A DNA stretch of 64,000 nucleotides. Origin: Proteobacteria bacterium UBA1148. GTDB lineage: Bacteria > Pseudomonadota > Gammaproteobacteria > Steroidobacterales > Rariloculaceae. Below the pieces are notes generated by a model. The model saw only the letters and a list, made by a program, of their open reading frames with translations, did no database searches and was not told the DNA's origin. Below are positions 37,218 to 46,098 of this stretch, in pieces (within the stretch, counting starts at the first letter, position 1; every line of letters begins with the position of its first letter). The position numbers and the translations under genes are program-made. Where the stretch lies: contig DBZY01000014.1 of the NCBI GenBank assembly GCA_002311835.1, positions 55,487 through 119,486 on the forward strand, in the 5' to 3' direction.

Positions 37218-38492
37218 TCATTTCATCCAGCGCACAATACCGGTAACGCCGTCTACGGCGACCGTTGAGCCATCGGGAATAGATTGTGTCGCGTTGAGAA
37301 CGCCCAGGACCATTGGGATCCCGCGTTCTCTTGCTAGCGATGCAATATGTGATGTGCTGCCGCCTAGTTCAGCGACCACTGCAGACACCTGCGGCAGCAT
37401 CTGGCTCAGCGCTGGTCCTGCAACTTTAGTAACGAGAACATCGCCTGGCCCGATCCGTGAGATTTCGCACTCGCAATTTACGACACAAGCCCGTCCCGTG
37501 CCCCAACCAACACCGGCTGGATGCCCTCTGAGGCGAGGTTTTTGCGCCCAAACTTCATCGACATCAGTAATTTCTTCGTTGATGTGTAGTGGGCGTGCCT
37601 GTAAGAGTTTGAAACCGGTGTCGTCGAGAGACCATTCAATTTCTGTTGGTCCACCAAGCACTTTTTCGGCACTGATTAAATATTCACCAAGTTCAACTAT
37701 CTGTTTTGGAGAGAGACATATTCGTTCGGCAACGTCACGGTTTATCGTTTCTTTGCCGTGTGCACAGCCAACACTGTGAGTTTTCCGTCCGGCGATAATC
37801 TCACGGATTTCTCCATTTCGGTTGAGGACATAGCGATCAGGGACGACTTCACCTTGAGCAATTGCAGAGCCGAGCCCCCAGGTTGCGCTGAGCACCATCT
37901 CTCCTTCGGAAGTTCGACTCAATCCACCACCGGATGCTAGTGCATGAACTAACGGCTGAATAATCAGAGCCATCGCAGTATCTGCAGGATCAGCATTGTG
38001 TGTTGCCATGTAACGTAACGCTCTAGTGGACCAGAGAGCACACCAACATGAGCGGACTGCAATTAGGAATTCACTCTCATCCTCTAGTCCTAAGAAACTC
38101 TCAAACTGGCCTGCAAAACTTGAATCGAAACGATCTTCGACAAGCGCCGACGAGCGTATGACACCGAGCGCATCGTTTCCGCTTAGGACTTGATGCCAGG
38201 CCTGCAATAGCGGTTGAACTAAGCTTTCAGTTATTGCTTCATTAAGCAGGCTAAGCTTTATGGTCAACGCGGGACGACGTCCGTCGGAACCGTCTTTTGC
38301 AAACACTGCACGCGCGGAATCCTCAAGGCCAAGTGTCTTTAACTGGATTCTGTAGGCTTCAGCATCGAGACAAAAGCCGCCCGGCACGGGCAAACCGGCC
38401 TGTCCAAGTGCCGCCAGGTTGGCGGCCTTGGGTCCGAAGCGGTCCGCATCTATGGCCTCCGGGGCGCTTAGCGGGACAATAAGCTGGCGCAT
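37218..38492 (-). CDS. Short PEP-synthase-like protein: ATP-grasp domain plus phospho-histidine domain
   Basis: 424 residues. The N-terminal nucleotide-binding domain (about 15-305) has the usual Lys22 in GPKAAN, Arg113 in VIRSSALVED, GQFESFLG and the final LLQARP. The C-terminal swivelling domain (about 345-424) carries the phosphorylated His382 in GGSTSHIASLARERGIP. PEP synthase and PPDK (about 800 residues or more) also have a C-terminal PEP-binding barrel, and rifampicin phosphotransferase has a substrate domain; neither is present. It could phosphorylate a small molecule on its own or with a separate partner. It lies 17 bp after the M24 gene. Confidence 0.86.
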   Translation of the reverse strand: MRQLIVPLSAPEAIDADRFGPKAANLAALGQAGLPVPGGFCLDAEAYRIQLKTLGLEDSARAVFAKDGSDGRRPALTIKLSLLNEAITESLVQPLLQAWHQVLSGNDALGVIRSSALVEDRFDSSFAGQFESFLGLEDESEFLIAVRSCWCALWSTRALRYMATHNADPADTAMALIIQPLVHALASGGGLSRTSEGEMVLSATWGLGSAIAQGEVVPDRYVLNRNGEIREIIAGRKTHSVGCAHGKETINRDVAERICLSPKQIVELGEYLISAEKVLGGPTEIEWSLDDTGFKLLQARPLHINEEITDVDEVWAQKPRLRGHPAGVGWGTGRACVVNCECEISRIGPGDVLVTKVAGPALSQMLPQVSAVVAELGGSTSHIASLARERGIPMVLGVLNATQSIPDGSTVAVDGVTGIVRWMK

Positions 38493-38509
38493 CTTGCGCG
38501 ATTCCTCTA

Positions 38510-39793
38510 TTAGACGAGTTTACGATCTCTGGAATCTGGAGCAGCATAGCCTGGTATTGGTTTGACTGCGGTAATTTGCTCCACCGGGAAGTTTGAGACA
38601 ATTTCGGTATGATCTGAGTGCACGATGAGCATTTCTTCAATGCGAACGCCCCATTCAAACGGAATACCGTGCTGCGTCTCTAGTGCGAAAGTCATACCCT
38701 CTTGAATCTCGATCGGGTGGTCCAGCGACCAAATACGTGAGATGACGGGCGGATCATACTGCGCGAGCCCTAAGCCATGGCCCCATAGGTTCGCCGCGGC
38801 TTGATCCTCTTCTTCATAGCCCCAGGCTTCTTTCGCTGAGGGCCAAACGGAGGCGATATCGCGTGTTGTCGCTCCAGGTTTGACTTCATTGATTGCTTTA
38901 TAAAGCCAGTCTAGCGCAGTTGCATAGATTTCTTGCTGCTTTTCGGAAGGTTCTGCGCCGACACAGTAGGTTCGATAGTAGCAGGACTTATAACCATTCC
39001 ACGTTAGTGCGGCTAGGTCCATGAATACAATATCGCCGGGTTTGATGATGCGGTCGGAGAAGTTGCGCCAATTGGGCCAGGTATTCGGGCCAGAAGATAC
39101 GATGACGTCTTCGACATCCTCAATGCCTGGAATGTCGTAGAGAAACTTCATGATATGTGCGGTTACTTGATTTTCGGTCAAGCCGGGTTTTAGGAAATTC
39201 ATCGTTTCCCAGTGAGCAGCATCGCCGATGGCACCGACAATCCGAAAACATTCCTGTTCGTCAACATTCTTGACAGCACGCGCGTCCATCATCGGCGACA
39301 TGCCGTCTGTCCAATCGATACCTGCTTCCTTAAACGCCTTGATTATATTGATATCGACAAAATCGATGCCGAGCTTCTCACCTGCGACATTGCTTTTTTT
39401 CATCTCCTGCAGCACGGCTTTTGTGAATTTTCCGACTTGCTGTGCAGATGCGGGTCCTGCAGCTCCTTTGATCCAGGAATAGGAATAACGAACATTCTCA
39501 GGTGGAATCCAGGGGCAATGGCGTTCAATTTGCATACCAATATCACCCTGCTCGAAGATGACCGGTGGGTCATCACCGCATAGCATGGCGTACCGTAGTC
39601 CTGGTTTTAAGCGGCACCAGCCAGGAGTCAGTGTGCTTGTAACATAGCGAATGTTTTCGTCGTACATCAGAACCAATGCGCTGAGTCCTGCGGCTTTCAT
39701 ATGCTCCCGGGCTCTCTCCAGACGGTATGTCCGTAGGCGATCCCAGTTGATGCGTTGCTGCCAGTCCGTTCCCAACGTGCCAAAATTCGCCAT
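38510..39793 (-). CDS. M24-fold metallohydrolase with an altered metal site (Xaa-Pro peptidase / DddP-like)
   Basis: 427 residues. An N-terminal creatinase-like domain (about 1-165, with ENIRYVT) is followed by a pita-bread domain. Four of the five canonical metal ligands have clear equivalents: Asp259, His339 in GHGLGL, Glu372 and Glu386 or Glu387. The second Asp, expected in the GYxxDxTRT motif, is Cys271 (GYKSCYYRTY; codon TGC at 38981-38983). M24 proteins include prolidase, aminopeptidase P and the DMSP lyase DddP. The substrate is unknown, and classical dinuclear peptidase activity is doubtful. It is the first gene of a reverse operon of three. Confidence 0.86.
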   Translation of the reverse strand: MANFGTLGTDWQQRINWDRLRTYRLERAREHMKAAGLSALVLMYDENIRYVTSTLTPGWCRLKPGLRYAMLCGDDPPVIFEQGDIGMQIERHCPWIPPENVRYSYSWIKGAAGPASAQQVGKFTKAVLQEMKKSNVAGEKLGIDFVDINIIKAFKEAGIDWTDGMSPMMDARAVKNVDEQECFRIVGAIGDAAHWETMNFLKPGLTENQVTAHIMKFLYDIPGIEDVEDVIVSSGPNTWPNWRNFSDRIIKPGDIVFMDLAALTWNGYKSCYYRTYCVGAEPSEKQQEIYATALDWLYKAINEVKPGATTRDIASVWPSAKEAWGYEEEDQAAANLWGHGLGLAQYDPPVISRIWSLDHPIEIQEGMTFALETQHGIPFEWGVRIEEMLIVHSDHTEIVSNFPVEQITAVKPIPGYAAPDSRDRKLV

Positions 39794-40135
39794 ACTTAAT
39801 CCCCTGTGTGTGCAACAAACATTAGGGCGAGGCCTGTGGCCTCACCATTATCGTCCAGCGTCTGTGATGTGGTGCTGTTTGCGGCTTATTAACATAGATC
39901 CGCAGAATGCACGCTAACTGATCGCTGGGACGTATTTTACGCTAGCCTTTCTTCACATGAAATGCCTCCTGCCGGGCAGCTGAGATATACGCATCTGATG
40001 CGCTTGCGCCAACAGGTAAGCCTTGCAAGAATGCACCGGTGTCCCCTCACATCAGATCGGTGTTCGCTAGGGTGAGGCCCATGTTGCAGATTATGAAACA
40101 CTCCATAACTGGTTATCAGACACTTCCAATCGATA
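39794..40135. other. Non-coding gap, 342 bp, between divergent genes
   Basis: No gene is supported here; the short open frames lack family resemblance and start signals. It should hold promoters for the M24 operon (leftward) and the TctB-like gene (rightward), but I cannot name elements. A perfect six-base hairpin (GAGGCC and GGCCTC around TGT) lies at 39829-39843 without a following T-run. Confidence 0.5.
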
Positions 40136-40723
40136 ATGGCAACTGAGGAGAGGGTGCAACCCGTCGCTGAGGAGAGGGTTGAAGAGAGATCCACACCAAA
40201 AAAGGATCTTGTTAGTGCTTTTGTCATTGGGTTGTTGTCAATCTTAGCAATAGTCTTTTCGCTTCGCTTGGATATGCCAGGGTTGTTTTATACAGCACCC
40301 GGATTGCTCCCGTTTGTCACTGGATGCACGCTACTGTTAATGGCAATCATGCTAGGTAAACAGGCAATTCGAGCAGGGGCAGTGGTCAATTTATCCGGGC
40401 TACTAGATGATTTAACTACGGTAGCTAAGCAATTCTGGTTGGCTGAGCAGGATCGGCGCAGGCTTTTACTCGTGGCGATTATCACATTCTATGTGCTACT
40501 GATAGCTTTCATTAATTTTAATTTTCGTTTCCCAACTCCTCTGGATTTTGATTTTGAAATTAGCAGTTACGAAGTGATCTCGGTATTTATAGTGACGTGG
40601 ATTCTCAGACTGTTTTGGCAAGCTTCGGTGCGGCGTTGTTTTGTTGTTACGTTGACCACAGTCTTAATGCTAACGTCTATTTTTCGCTATGGATTCGGCA
40701 TTCTCATGCCGGAGACTTTTTGA
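40136..40723 (+). CDS. TctB-like membrane protein, orphan
   Basis: 195 residues with an acidic, repeated N-terminus (two copies of VEERV/AEERV). About four helices follow, with GLFYTAPGLLPFVTGCTLLLMA where TctB proteins have their helix 2. The C-terminus FRYGFGILMPETF also fits TctB. No TctA or TctC gene adjoins. Directly after its stop lies the C-terminal remnant of a MocA oxidoreductase, so this is probably the surviving part of a decayed TTT locus. Whether it is still expressed is unknown. Confidence 0.7.
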   Translation: MATEERVQPVAEERVEERSTPKKDLVSAFVIGLLSILAIVFSLRLDMPGLFYTAPGLLPFVTGCTLLLMAIMLGKQAIRAGAVVNLSGLLDDLTTVAKQFWLAEQDRRRLLLVAIITFYVLLIAFINFNFRFPTPLDFDFEISSYEVISVFIVTWILRLFWQASVRRCFVVTLTTVLMLTSIFRYGFGILMPETF

Positions 40724-41086
40724 ACGAGTTTTGGTACCAAAGGGGTTATTGATGTGGAGGATACCCACCGGGATCTCGTGATCGCAACGGAAGAGCCGTT
40801 ACCGGCGGGCTACCGTACACGAGGCTTCGAGCCGCCCATGGAACGCCATGTTGACTTCCTAACCAGCTATCCTCCAGGTGATATTTGGAATGGCCAGCTT
40901 TGGGGGCCAATGAAAGAAGAGACAATTTCCTGGTTTACCAGAATTATGCTGGGGATTGAGACTCCACACGCGTCTGCGTCTGACGGTCATAGGAACCTAT
41001 TACTAACCATGGCCATGGATCGCTCCGCGCGACTTGGAATAGAGATCAGTCTGCCAATCGATCCCGAGGCGTTCTATACAGATTGA
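40724..41086 (+). pseudogene. C-terminal remnant of a Gfo/Idh/MocA oxidoreductase
   Basis: An open frame of about 120 codons begins right at the stop of the TctB-like gene. Only a GTG at 40754 could start it. Its sequence aligns with the last third of the intact oxidoreductase at 32.0 kb: GTKGVIDVEDTHRDLVI against GTDGMLVIDDTHRDVIF, then GPMKEETISWFTR against GPMHNETVHWIEA. Resemblance continues upstream of the only start codon, which shows that the N-terminal Rossmann domain has been lost by deletion. It lacks the cofactor and catalytic parts and should be inactive. Confidence 0.75.
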
Positions 41087-41192
41087 TCAAGTAGGGCGGT
41101 GACTTTTTTAAAAAGGCTCAGCAAAGGTAAGCGGATTGGTTCGCATTTCTCTATGACAAGCCAACCAGTCCCCTTTATTGGGAGAGAATGGA

Positions 41193-43592
41193 TTATGCGG
41201 TGCTGATCTGAAGCGGTTTGTGAGAAGGTTCCTGCCCAGATACAGCATTCACAATCATGTCCGGGACTATCGGAGTGCGGTTGAAATAATGTCCTCCGAG
41301 AGCATCTGAGATCGCGCAGACCAAGGCAGCAGATGCGGCACCCATCACGGGCTCGCCGATGCCCTTCACACCCACCGGGTTGACCAAATCCGGCTCATCC
41401 ACTGCGCCCCATTGCATATTTGAGGGTACGTCGAGATAAGAAGGCGGCTTGGCCTGATAGAGACCTATATTGGCAGGGAGACCATTTTGCGGGTCATAGA
41501 TGATGCGCTCTAGGGCCGCGAGTCCAATACCCATGACGGCTCCGCCCTTGATCTGGGTCGCCAGGCTCTGTGGGTGGATGACTGTGCCACAATCAACCAC
41601 ACCAACGTAGTCAATGATCTCAAATTTTCCTGTCTCGACATCCAACTCGATTTCCATGAAGCCGGCAACCAGCGCTGGAGTAAGACCTCCTGGGTTCAGA
41701 TTATCTTTGGACACTCCGATCAATCCCGAGCCGGCAAGTCCGCTAACGGCTCGTTTCGTGATGGAGTGGAGGTCGTCGGGCATCTCTTGACCGCTGTATT
41801 TACCACCGAGTTCTATAGCCCGTTGCGCGGCAGCCGCATAACTTATTGATACTGAAGAATCTTTCGCGCGATAGACTTTTTCATCACCAATCTCATAATC
41901 TTCCGGAGACCCGCCAAGATCTATCGCAGCAATTTCCTTGAGTTTTTCGACTGCGTTCATAGCAGCGGCATAGGCGGTTCGGGTCTGAGTGCCGCTGGTA
42001 TTACTGCCGAACTGGCCAGAGTTCCAAGGCAGGTGACGATCAGAATCGCCTCGCACGATAATGCAGTTTTCCCAATTACACTTGAGTATTTCCGCAGCTA
42101 CTCGTGAAGTTCCCGTATGAGAGTACGTGCCGAGGTTCCCTACACCTGTGTGGATGTACAGCTTTCCTTCGGGACTCAATCGGACCAATCCGTCAAAGCC
42201 GGCAAAGCTCGCAGGGTGAAATCCCTGACCAACTGCGACGCCGGTGACCTTTGAACCACGCCGTTGACCGCTGCGGGCGCTCCTTTCCGACCAGTTGAAC
42301 ATTTCGGCACCTTTTTCAAGCGCCTCATTCATATATGCGCTGGTCACAGGCACGCGGTGCTCTTCGACAAGAGAGTCGTTGACAGGTGCGTTAATTTTTC
42401 TGATCTCCAGGCGATCAATACCTAGTTCTTTGGCTGCTTTATCGATGAGGGGTTCCATGGCGTTCGCCATCTGATTCTGTCCGGGACCCCGCTGTGGTCC
42501 GCGGGGTATAGTGTTTGTGTGTACTGGTACACCACGGGCGCGCATAGCGACAGGCGTATAAGTAACAGCCACGTATTCGGCCCCAGAACGGAAATCCCAG
42601 AAACCCTCGGTTGGTCCGGCATCCTGAACGAGATATATATCTGCCGCCAAGATTCTTCCATCCTCACTGAAACCTAGCCGGGCTCGCCCTTGGAATCCAC
42701 CTCGGGCGATACCTAAGTAGTATTCTTCGGTGCGGCTTATGCGCATCATCACGGGACGATTAATTTTTTTAGACATCAAGGGGGGAATAGCCATTATAGG
42801 ATAGGCGTGTCCCTTCGAGCCGAAACCGCCGCCACAGAATTCACCCACGTAGCGAAGGTTTTCCACAGGCTCGTTCATAACGCGTGATAACGCTGGCAGT
42901 ACGAAAGATTGGCTCTGGCAGGATCCAAAGACGTGGCATCGCCCATTTTCCCAGTAAGCCATATTGCTGCGCGATTCCATCGAGTGGTGAGAGTTCGCGG
43001 CAGTCACGAAAGTTTCGTCAAGAACTAGGGCCGCGTTTCTAAATCCTTCTTCGAGATCGCCGTAGGACCAGTCCTCAAACGCATTTTCGCCCATCGGCAA
43101 TACGTCTTCGGGCTCGGCAGCAAAGTCACGGGCTGTCCATTTGAGGGTTTCAGTCGGGATTCCCCGTGTTCCTACGTTGCCATCACTTCTCGCATTGGGG
43201 CCACCTGGGTAAAGGCTATTTAGGGGATCAATGACGAAAGGAAGTGGCTCAATCTCGACCTGTATCCTATCCAAGGCATCCATGGCCGTGGTCTCGTCTA
43301 CTGCGGCCACCGCGAGTATCGGTTCGCCGACGTATTTCGGCTCATTGGTCAGAATGGGGTTTGCTGGGTGTGAAGGCACTTCATCTGCGGTGAGTATGCC
43401 AAGCACGCCTTCCATTTCTAGTGCCTCACTGGCATCGATATTTGTGACTCGCCCGTGAGGAATTGGGCTTAGAAATAGGCGACAGAACACCATCCCCTCA
43501 ACACGGAAGTCCTCCGCGTATTTCGCTCTTCCGGTCACCTTTCCTTCTACGTCCGGTGGCGTGAAGTCTTTCCCAAGTAGTGAATAAGCCAT
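41193..43592 (-). CDS. Xanthine dehydrogenase/aldehyde oxidase family molybdenum-binding subunit
   Basis: About 799 residues from an ATG at 43592 with a GAGGGG ribosome site; an upstream GTG (43622) would add 10 residues. The N-terminal hammerhead domain starts at GKDFTPPDVEGKVTGRAKY. The molybdopterin-binding part has GGGFGSKG, the IPRGPQRGPGQNQ arginine loop, and the catalytic Glu in VKGIGEPVMG near the C-terminus. It should hydroxylate an aldehyde or heterocycle. The FAD (CoxM) and 2Fe-2S (CoxS) subunits normally required are not adjacent, so electrons must pass to partners encoded elsewhere. A cyclase gene lies upstream on the same strand. Confidence 0.93.
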   Translation of the reverse strand: MAYSLLGKDFTPPDVEGKVTGRAKYAEDFRVEGMVFCRLFLSPIPHGRVTNIDASEALEMEGVLGILTADEVPSHPANPILTNEPKYVGEPILAVAAVDETTAMDALDRIQVEIEPLPFVIDPLNSLYPGGPNARSDGNVGTRGIPTETLKWTARDFAAEPEDVLPMGENAFEDWSYGDLEEGFRNAALVLDETFVTAANSHHSMESRSNMAYWENGRCHVFGSCQSQSFVLPALSRVMNEPVENLRYVGEFCGGGFGSKGHAYPIMAIPPLMSKKINRPVMMRISRTEEYYLGIARGGFQGRARLGFSEDGRILAADIYLVQDAGPTEGFWDFRSGAEYVAVTYTPVAMRARGVPVHTNTIPRGPQRGPGQNQMANAMEPLIDKAAKELGIDRLEIRKINAPVNDSLVEEHRVPVTSAYMNEALEKGAEMFNWSERSARSGQRRGSKVTGVAVGQGFHPASFAGFDGLVRLSPEGKLYIHTGVGNLGTYSHTGTSRVAAEILKCNWENCIIVRGDSDRHLPWNSGQFGSNTSGTQTRTAYAAAMNAVEKLKEIAAIDLGGSPEDYEIGDEKVYRAKDSSVSISYAAAAQRAIELGGKYSGQEMPDDLHSITKRAVSGLAGSGLIGVSKDNLNPGGLTPALVAGFMEIELDVETGKFEIIDYVGVVDCGTVIHPQSLATQIKGGAVMGIGLAALERIIYDPQNGLPANIGLYQAKPPSYLDVPSNMQWGAVDEPDLVNPVGVKGIGEPVMGAASAALVCAISDALGGHYFNRTPIVPDMIVNAVSGQEPSHKPLQISTA

Positions 43593-43712
43593 TCTATTAT
43601 CCCCTCGGGATGCTTTGGGCACCCATTGAGCCTTAACGGCAGCTACCCGCCGAATTTTCCCAGGATCGCCTGTCTGTTGGGATCAGTCAAGGTATATCCA
43701 GGCCGCGACCCC

Positions 43713-44681
43713 CTACTTAATTGCTATGGGGTTTAAGGGTGACCCACAGCCGCCCGTGATGGGTAAAGGAGGTGCGCAGAAAAAGAACTCATAAACCCCA
43801 TCTTCCGTGCAATCGTCGGCCAGGTGGTCAACTACGAAGATTTCGCCCATAGTGATTCCAATCATAGGGATAACCACCCAGTGCCAGGGCTGTTGGGCCT
43901 CTTCTGTTTCGTTGGGCCGCACTTCACAACCCCAGGTATCTGTGCAGATGGCAGCGATCTCTTTCTTATGAATCCACTCTGCCGTCTCAAATGCCAGGCC
44001 CGGCGCGTCTCCGCCTGCATAGCCGCCCCAGTCTCCAGCCCGCTGGCGTTGACCCATCATTCCTGTACGGACGATGACAAAGTCGCCCCGCTTAATTTCT
44101 ACATTCTGAGATTCAGCTGTTTCATCCAAATCGGAATTAATGATAGCTATTCCCTCATCCAGAGCCTCGACGCCAACGTGCTTGGCGACGTCTAATAGTA
44201 CGCCTCGCCCAACAGTGCGATCCTTGATCTTGTCGATTGCATTTTTCTGGGCACCATTGCTGTCGACGAGGCGCGCATCGTATCCATTCCACATTTTATC
44301 TTCATAGAAAATATGGCCTAGAGCATCCCATTGAGTGCCGCATTGCAACGGTAGAGAGATTATATCGTCCGCGTAGCGAAACCGACCCTTATCCTGGTTA
44401 CCGGCCACGGCATCTGTTCCGGTTGCAGTCATCGTGTGTATTGGGTTAAAGCGATTACCCCACAGGCCGCTCTGTGGCCCTTGGCTATCAAAGTTCAGCC
44501 CGAGAGAGAACACTTTGCCTTTGCGGATGAGCTGAGCAGCCTCGACAATATTTTCTGGGCTAATGAAGTTTAACGTCCCAATCTCATCGTCTGGACCCCA
44601 GCGCCCCCAGTTTTTACACTTCTCCGCGGTATCGCGAAGAATATCCATATTGAGCTTACCTTCATCGTATCGTCTTGGCAT
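43713..44681 (-). CDS. Cyclase family protein (kynurenine-formamidase-like fold)
   Basis: 322 residues of the metal-dependent cyclase/KynB superfamily. The metal motif, HxGTHxDxxxH in KynB, is here QCGTQWDALGHIFY (about 111-124), a form I associate with a common long subfamily. The catalytic region GDFVIVRTGMM and a C-terminal CTDTWGCEV complete the fold. Members hydrolyse formamides or lactones or dehydrate cyclic substrates. It precedes the molybdenum hydroxylase subunit by about 120 bp in the same direction, which may indicate ring oxidation followed by hydrolysis. The substrate is unknown. Confidence 0.9.
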   Translation of the reverse strand: MPRRYDEGKLNMDILRDTAEKCKNWGRWGPDDEIGTLNFISPENIVEAAQLIRKGKVFSLGLNFDSQGPQSGLWGNRFNPIHTMTATGTDAVAGNQDKGRFRYADDIISLPLQCGTQWDALGHIFYEDKMWNGYDARLVDSNGAQKNAIDKIKDRTVGRGVLLDVAKHVGVEALDEGIAIINSDLDETAESQNVEIKRGDFVIVRTGMMGQRQRAGDWGGYAGGDAPGLAFETAEWIHKKEIAAICTDTWGCEVRPNETEEAQQPWHWVVIPMIGITMGEIFVVDHLADDCTEDGVYEFFFCAPPLPITGGCGSPLNPIAIK

Positions 44682-44815
44682 GAGAAACCCCGAGTGGCTT
44701 AGAAATTCTTAATGGTCTAATTACCAGGGATACAGGTCAGGGTGTCAACTCCCGATGCCTAAAGTACCGCAGCTAGCTGACCAGCCTATTTTGTTCCACT
44801 GGTGGTGTCTTATCA

Positions 44816-45991
44816 TTAATTTAGACGGCGAAATTTCTGGACACGCTGCCCCGTATTAACCTCAGTTGTGTAGAGATTGCCTTGGGAATCAATAGCTATA
44901 TCGTGTACAGCGGTGAATTGTCCCGCCCAGCGTCCAGCTCGTCCAACACGTCCCTGTGTGATATTAGTCATTCGGTCAATAATTCGTAGTTCATTGTTAA
45001 AACCGTCCACCATAAACATCAGGTTTTGGTTTGGGTCCAACGATAGGACAAGATCATAAACGGAGCCGTTCATTAGCGTGTCCGGCTCGAAAAAAGCCTC
45101 CTCTAGGAACGTTCCGTCCTTTTGGAAGATTTGGACGCGGTCATTAGTTCGATCGCAGACGTAGACGAGGCCTTCTCTGGAGACTTGGACGCAGTGTACT
45201 GGGTTACCGAACTGGTTGGATGGTGTTGTTGTTGGATCGTAGGATGGTAAGGGGTCGTCATGTGGTGTATTACCGTAGGCGCCCCAATGTCTCTTGTACG
45301 CACCGGTCTCAGTATCGTATACAACGATACGTCGATTAGCATAACCGTCTGCAACGTAGATCTCTTGTGCTTCGGCATCAACAAACATATCCGCTGGCCG
45401 ACCAAGATTGTCGGTATCATTGCTGCCCCTACTCTGATCTGGTTCGCCTATTTGCATTACGAACTCACCATCCATTGTAAATTTCAGGATCTGACTGTCT
45501 CCCTGCCCGTTCCCGGCGAGCCAAACGAAGCCCTCAGCCAGATGGATCCCGTGTTCTGATCGCGGCCAGTCATATCCCTCTCCGGGACCGCCCCATGCCC
45601 GCAACACATTTCCACTATGATCGAATTCCAGCACCGGTGGAGCTGGGAAACAGCATTTGCCGTGCGGTGGATCAAAAATAGCGGCGATGTTGCGTTCGTT
45701 GAGTGAGTTGGGCCGATGCACAATCCATACGTGATCATTTGAATCGACATGGACTCCAGAAACCTGACCGATCAGCCAGTTATTTGGAAGTGGCTTAGGC
45801 CAGAACGGATCTACCATGAATTGCGGAAGATCAGCTAGCTTCTCATCAGAGGAAACCGTCGTGGGTGAGTTGGCTGCACGCCGATCGAATGAGATACCCC
45901 GTGCTATATCCTGCGCAAGAGTTGAATTTGACAGGCTCATAAAGATCCAGGTGAACACGAACAGTTTCGAAATCTGATTCCGAGTGGACAT
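44816..45991 (-). CDS. Secreted NHL-repeat protein (peptidyl-alpha-hydroxyglycine lyase-like)
   Basis: 391 residues with a signal peptide ending NSTLAQD. NHL propeller blades are visible (VHVDSNDHVWIVHRPNS, MFVDAEAQEIYVADGYANRRIVVYD, VQVSREGLVYVCDRTNDRVQIF and the final AIDSQGNLYTTEVNTGQRVQKF). The second set of motifs resembles the bacterial homologues of peptidyl-amidoglycolate lyase. Enzymatic activity is not assured, as many are binding propellers. It is divergent from a dihaem cytochrome gene, sharing a 107-bp promoter region. Confidence 0.88.
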   Translation of the reverse strand: MSTRNQISKLFVFTWIFMSLSNSTLAQDIARGISFDRRAANSPTTVSSDEKLADLPQFMVDPFWPKPLPNNWLIGQVSGVHVDSNDHVWIVHRPNSLNERNIAAIFDPPHGKCCFPAPPVLEFDHSGNVLRAWGGPGEGYDWPRSEHGIHLAEGFVWLAGNGQGDSQILKFTMDGEFVMQIGEPDQSRGSNDTDNLGRPADMFVDAEAQEIYVADGYANRRIVVYDTETGAYKRHWGAYGNTPHDDPLPSYDPTTTPSNQFGNPVHCVQVSREGLVYVCDRTNDRVQIFQKDGTFLEEAFFEPDTLMNGSVYDLVLSLDPNQNLMFMVDGFNNELRIIDRMTNITQGRVGRAGRWAGQFTAVHDIAIDSQGNLYTTEVNTGQRVQKFRRLN

Positions 45992-46098
45992 TCTATTTAT
46001 CCTTTTTTCAGCGATCCTAATGCTCCATGGGATGATACGCTAAGTGAATATACCGAAGACGACAATACAGTCATGGTTTTTAGGCACTAGGAGGGTGT

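Noticed and set aside
41193..43592. Carbon-monoxide dehydrogenase (CoxL) identity
   Set aside because: The specific active-site loop with a Cys (AYRCSFR-like) is absent; the arginine loop reads IPRGPQRGPG, so a general aldehyde or heterocycle hydroxylase is preferred.
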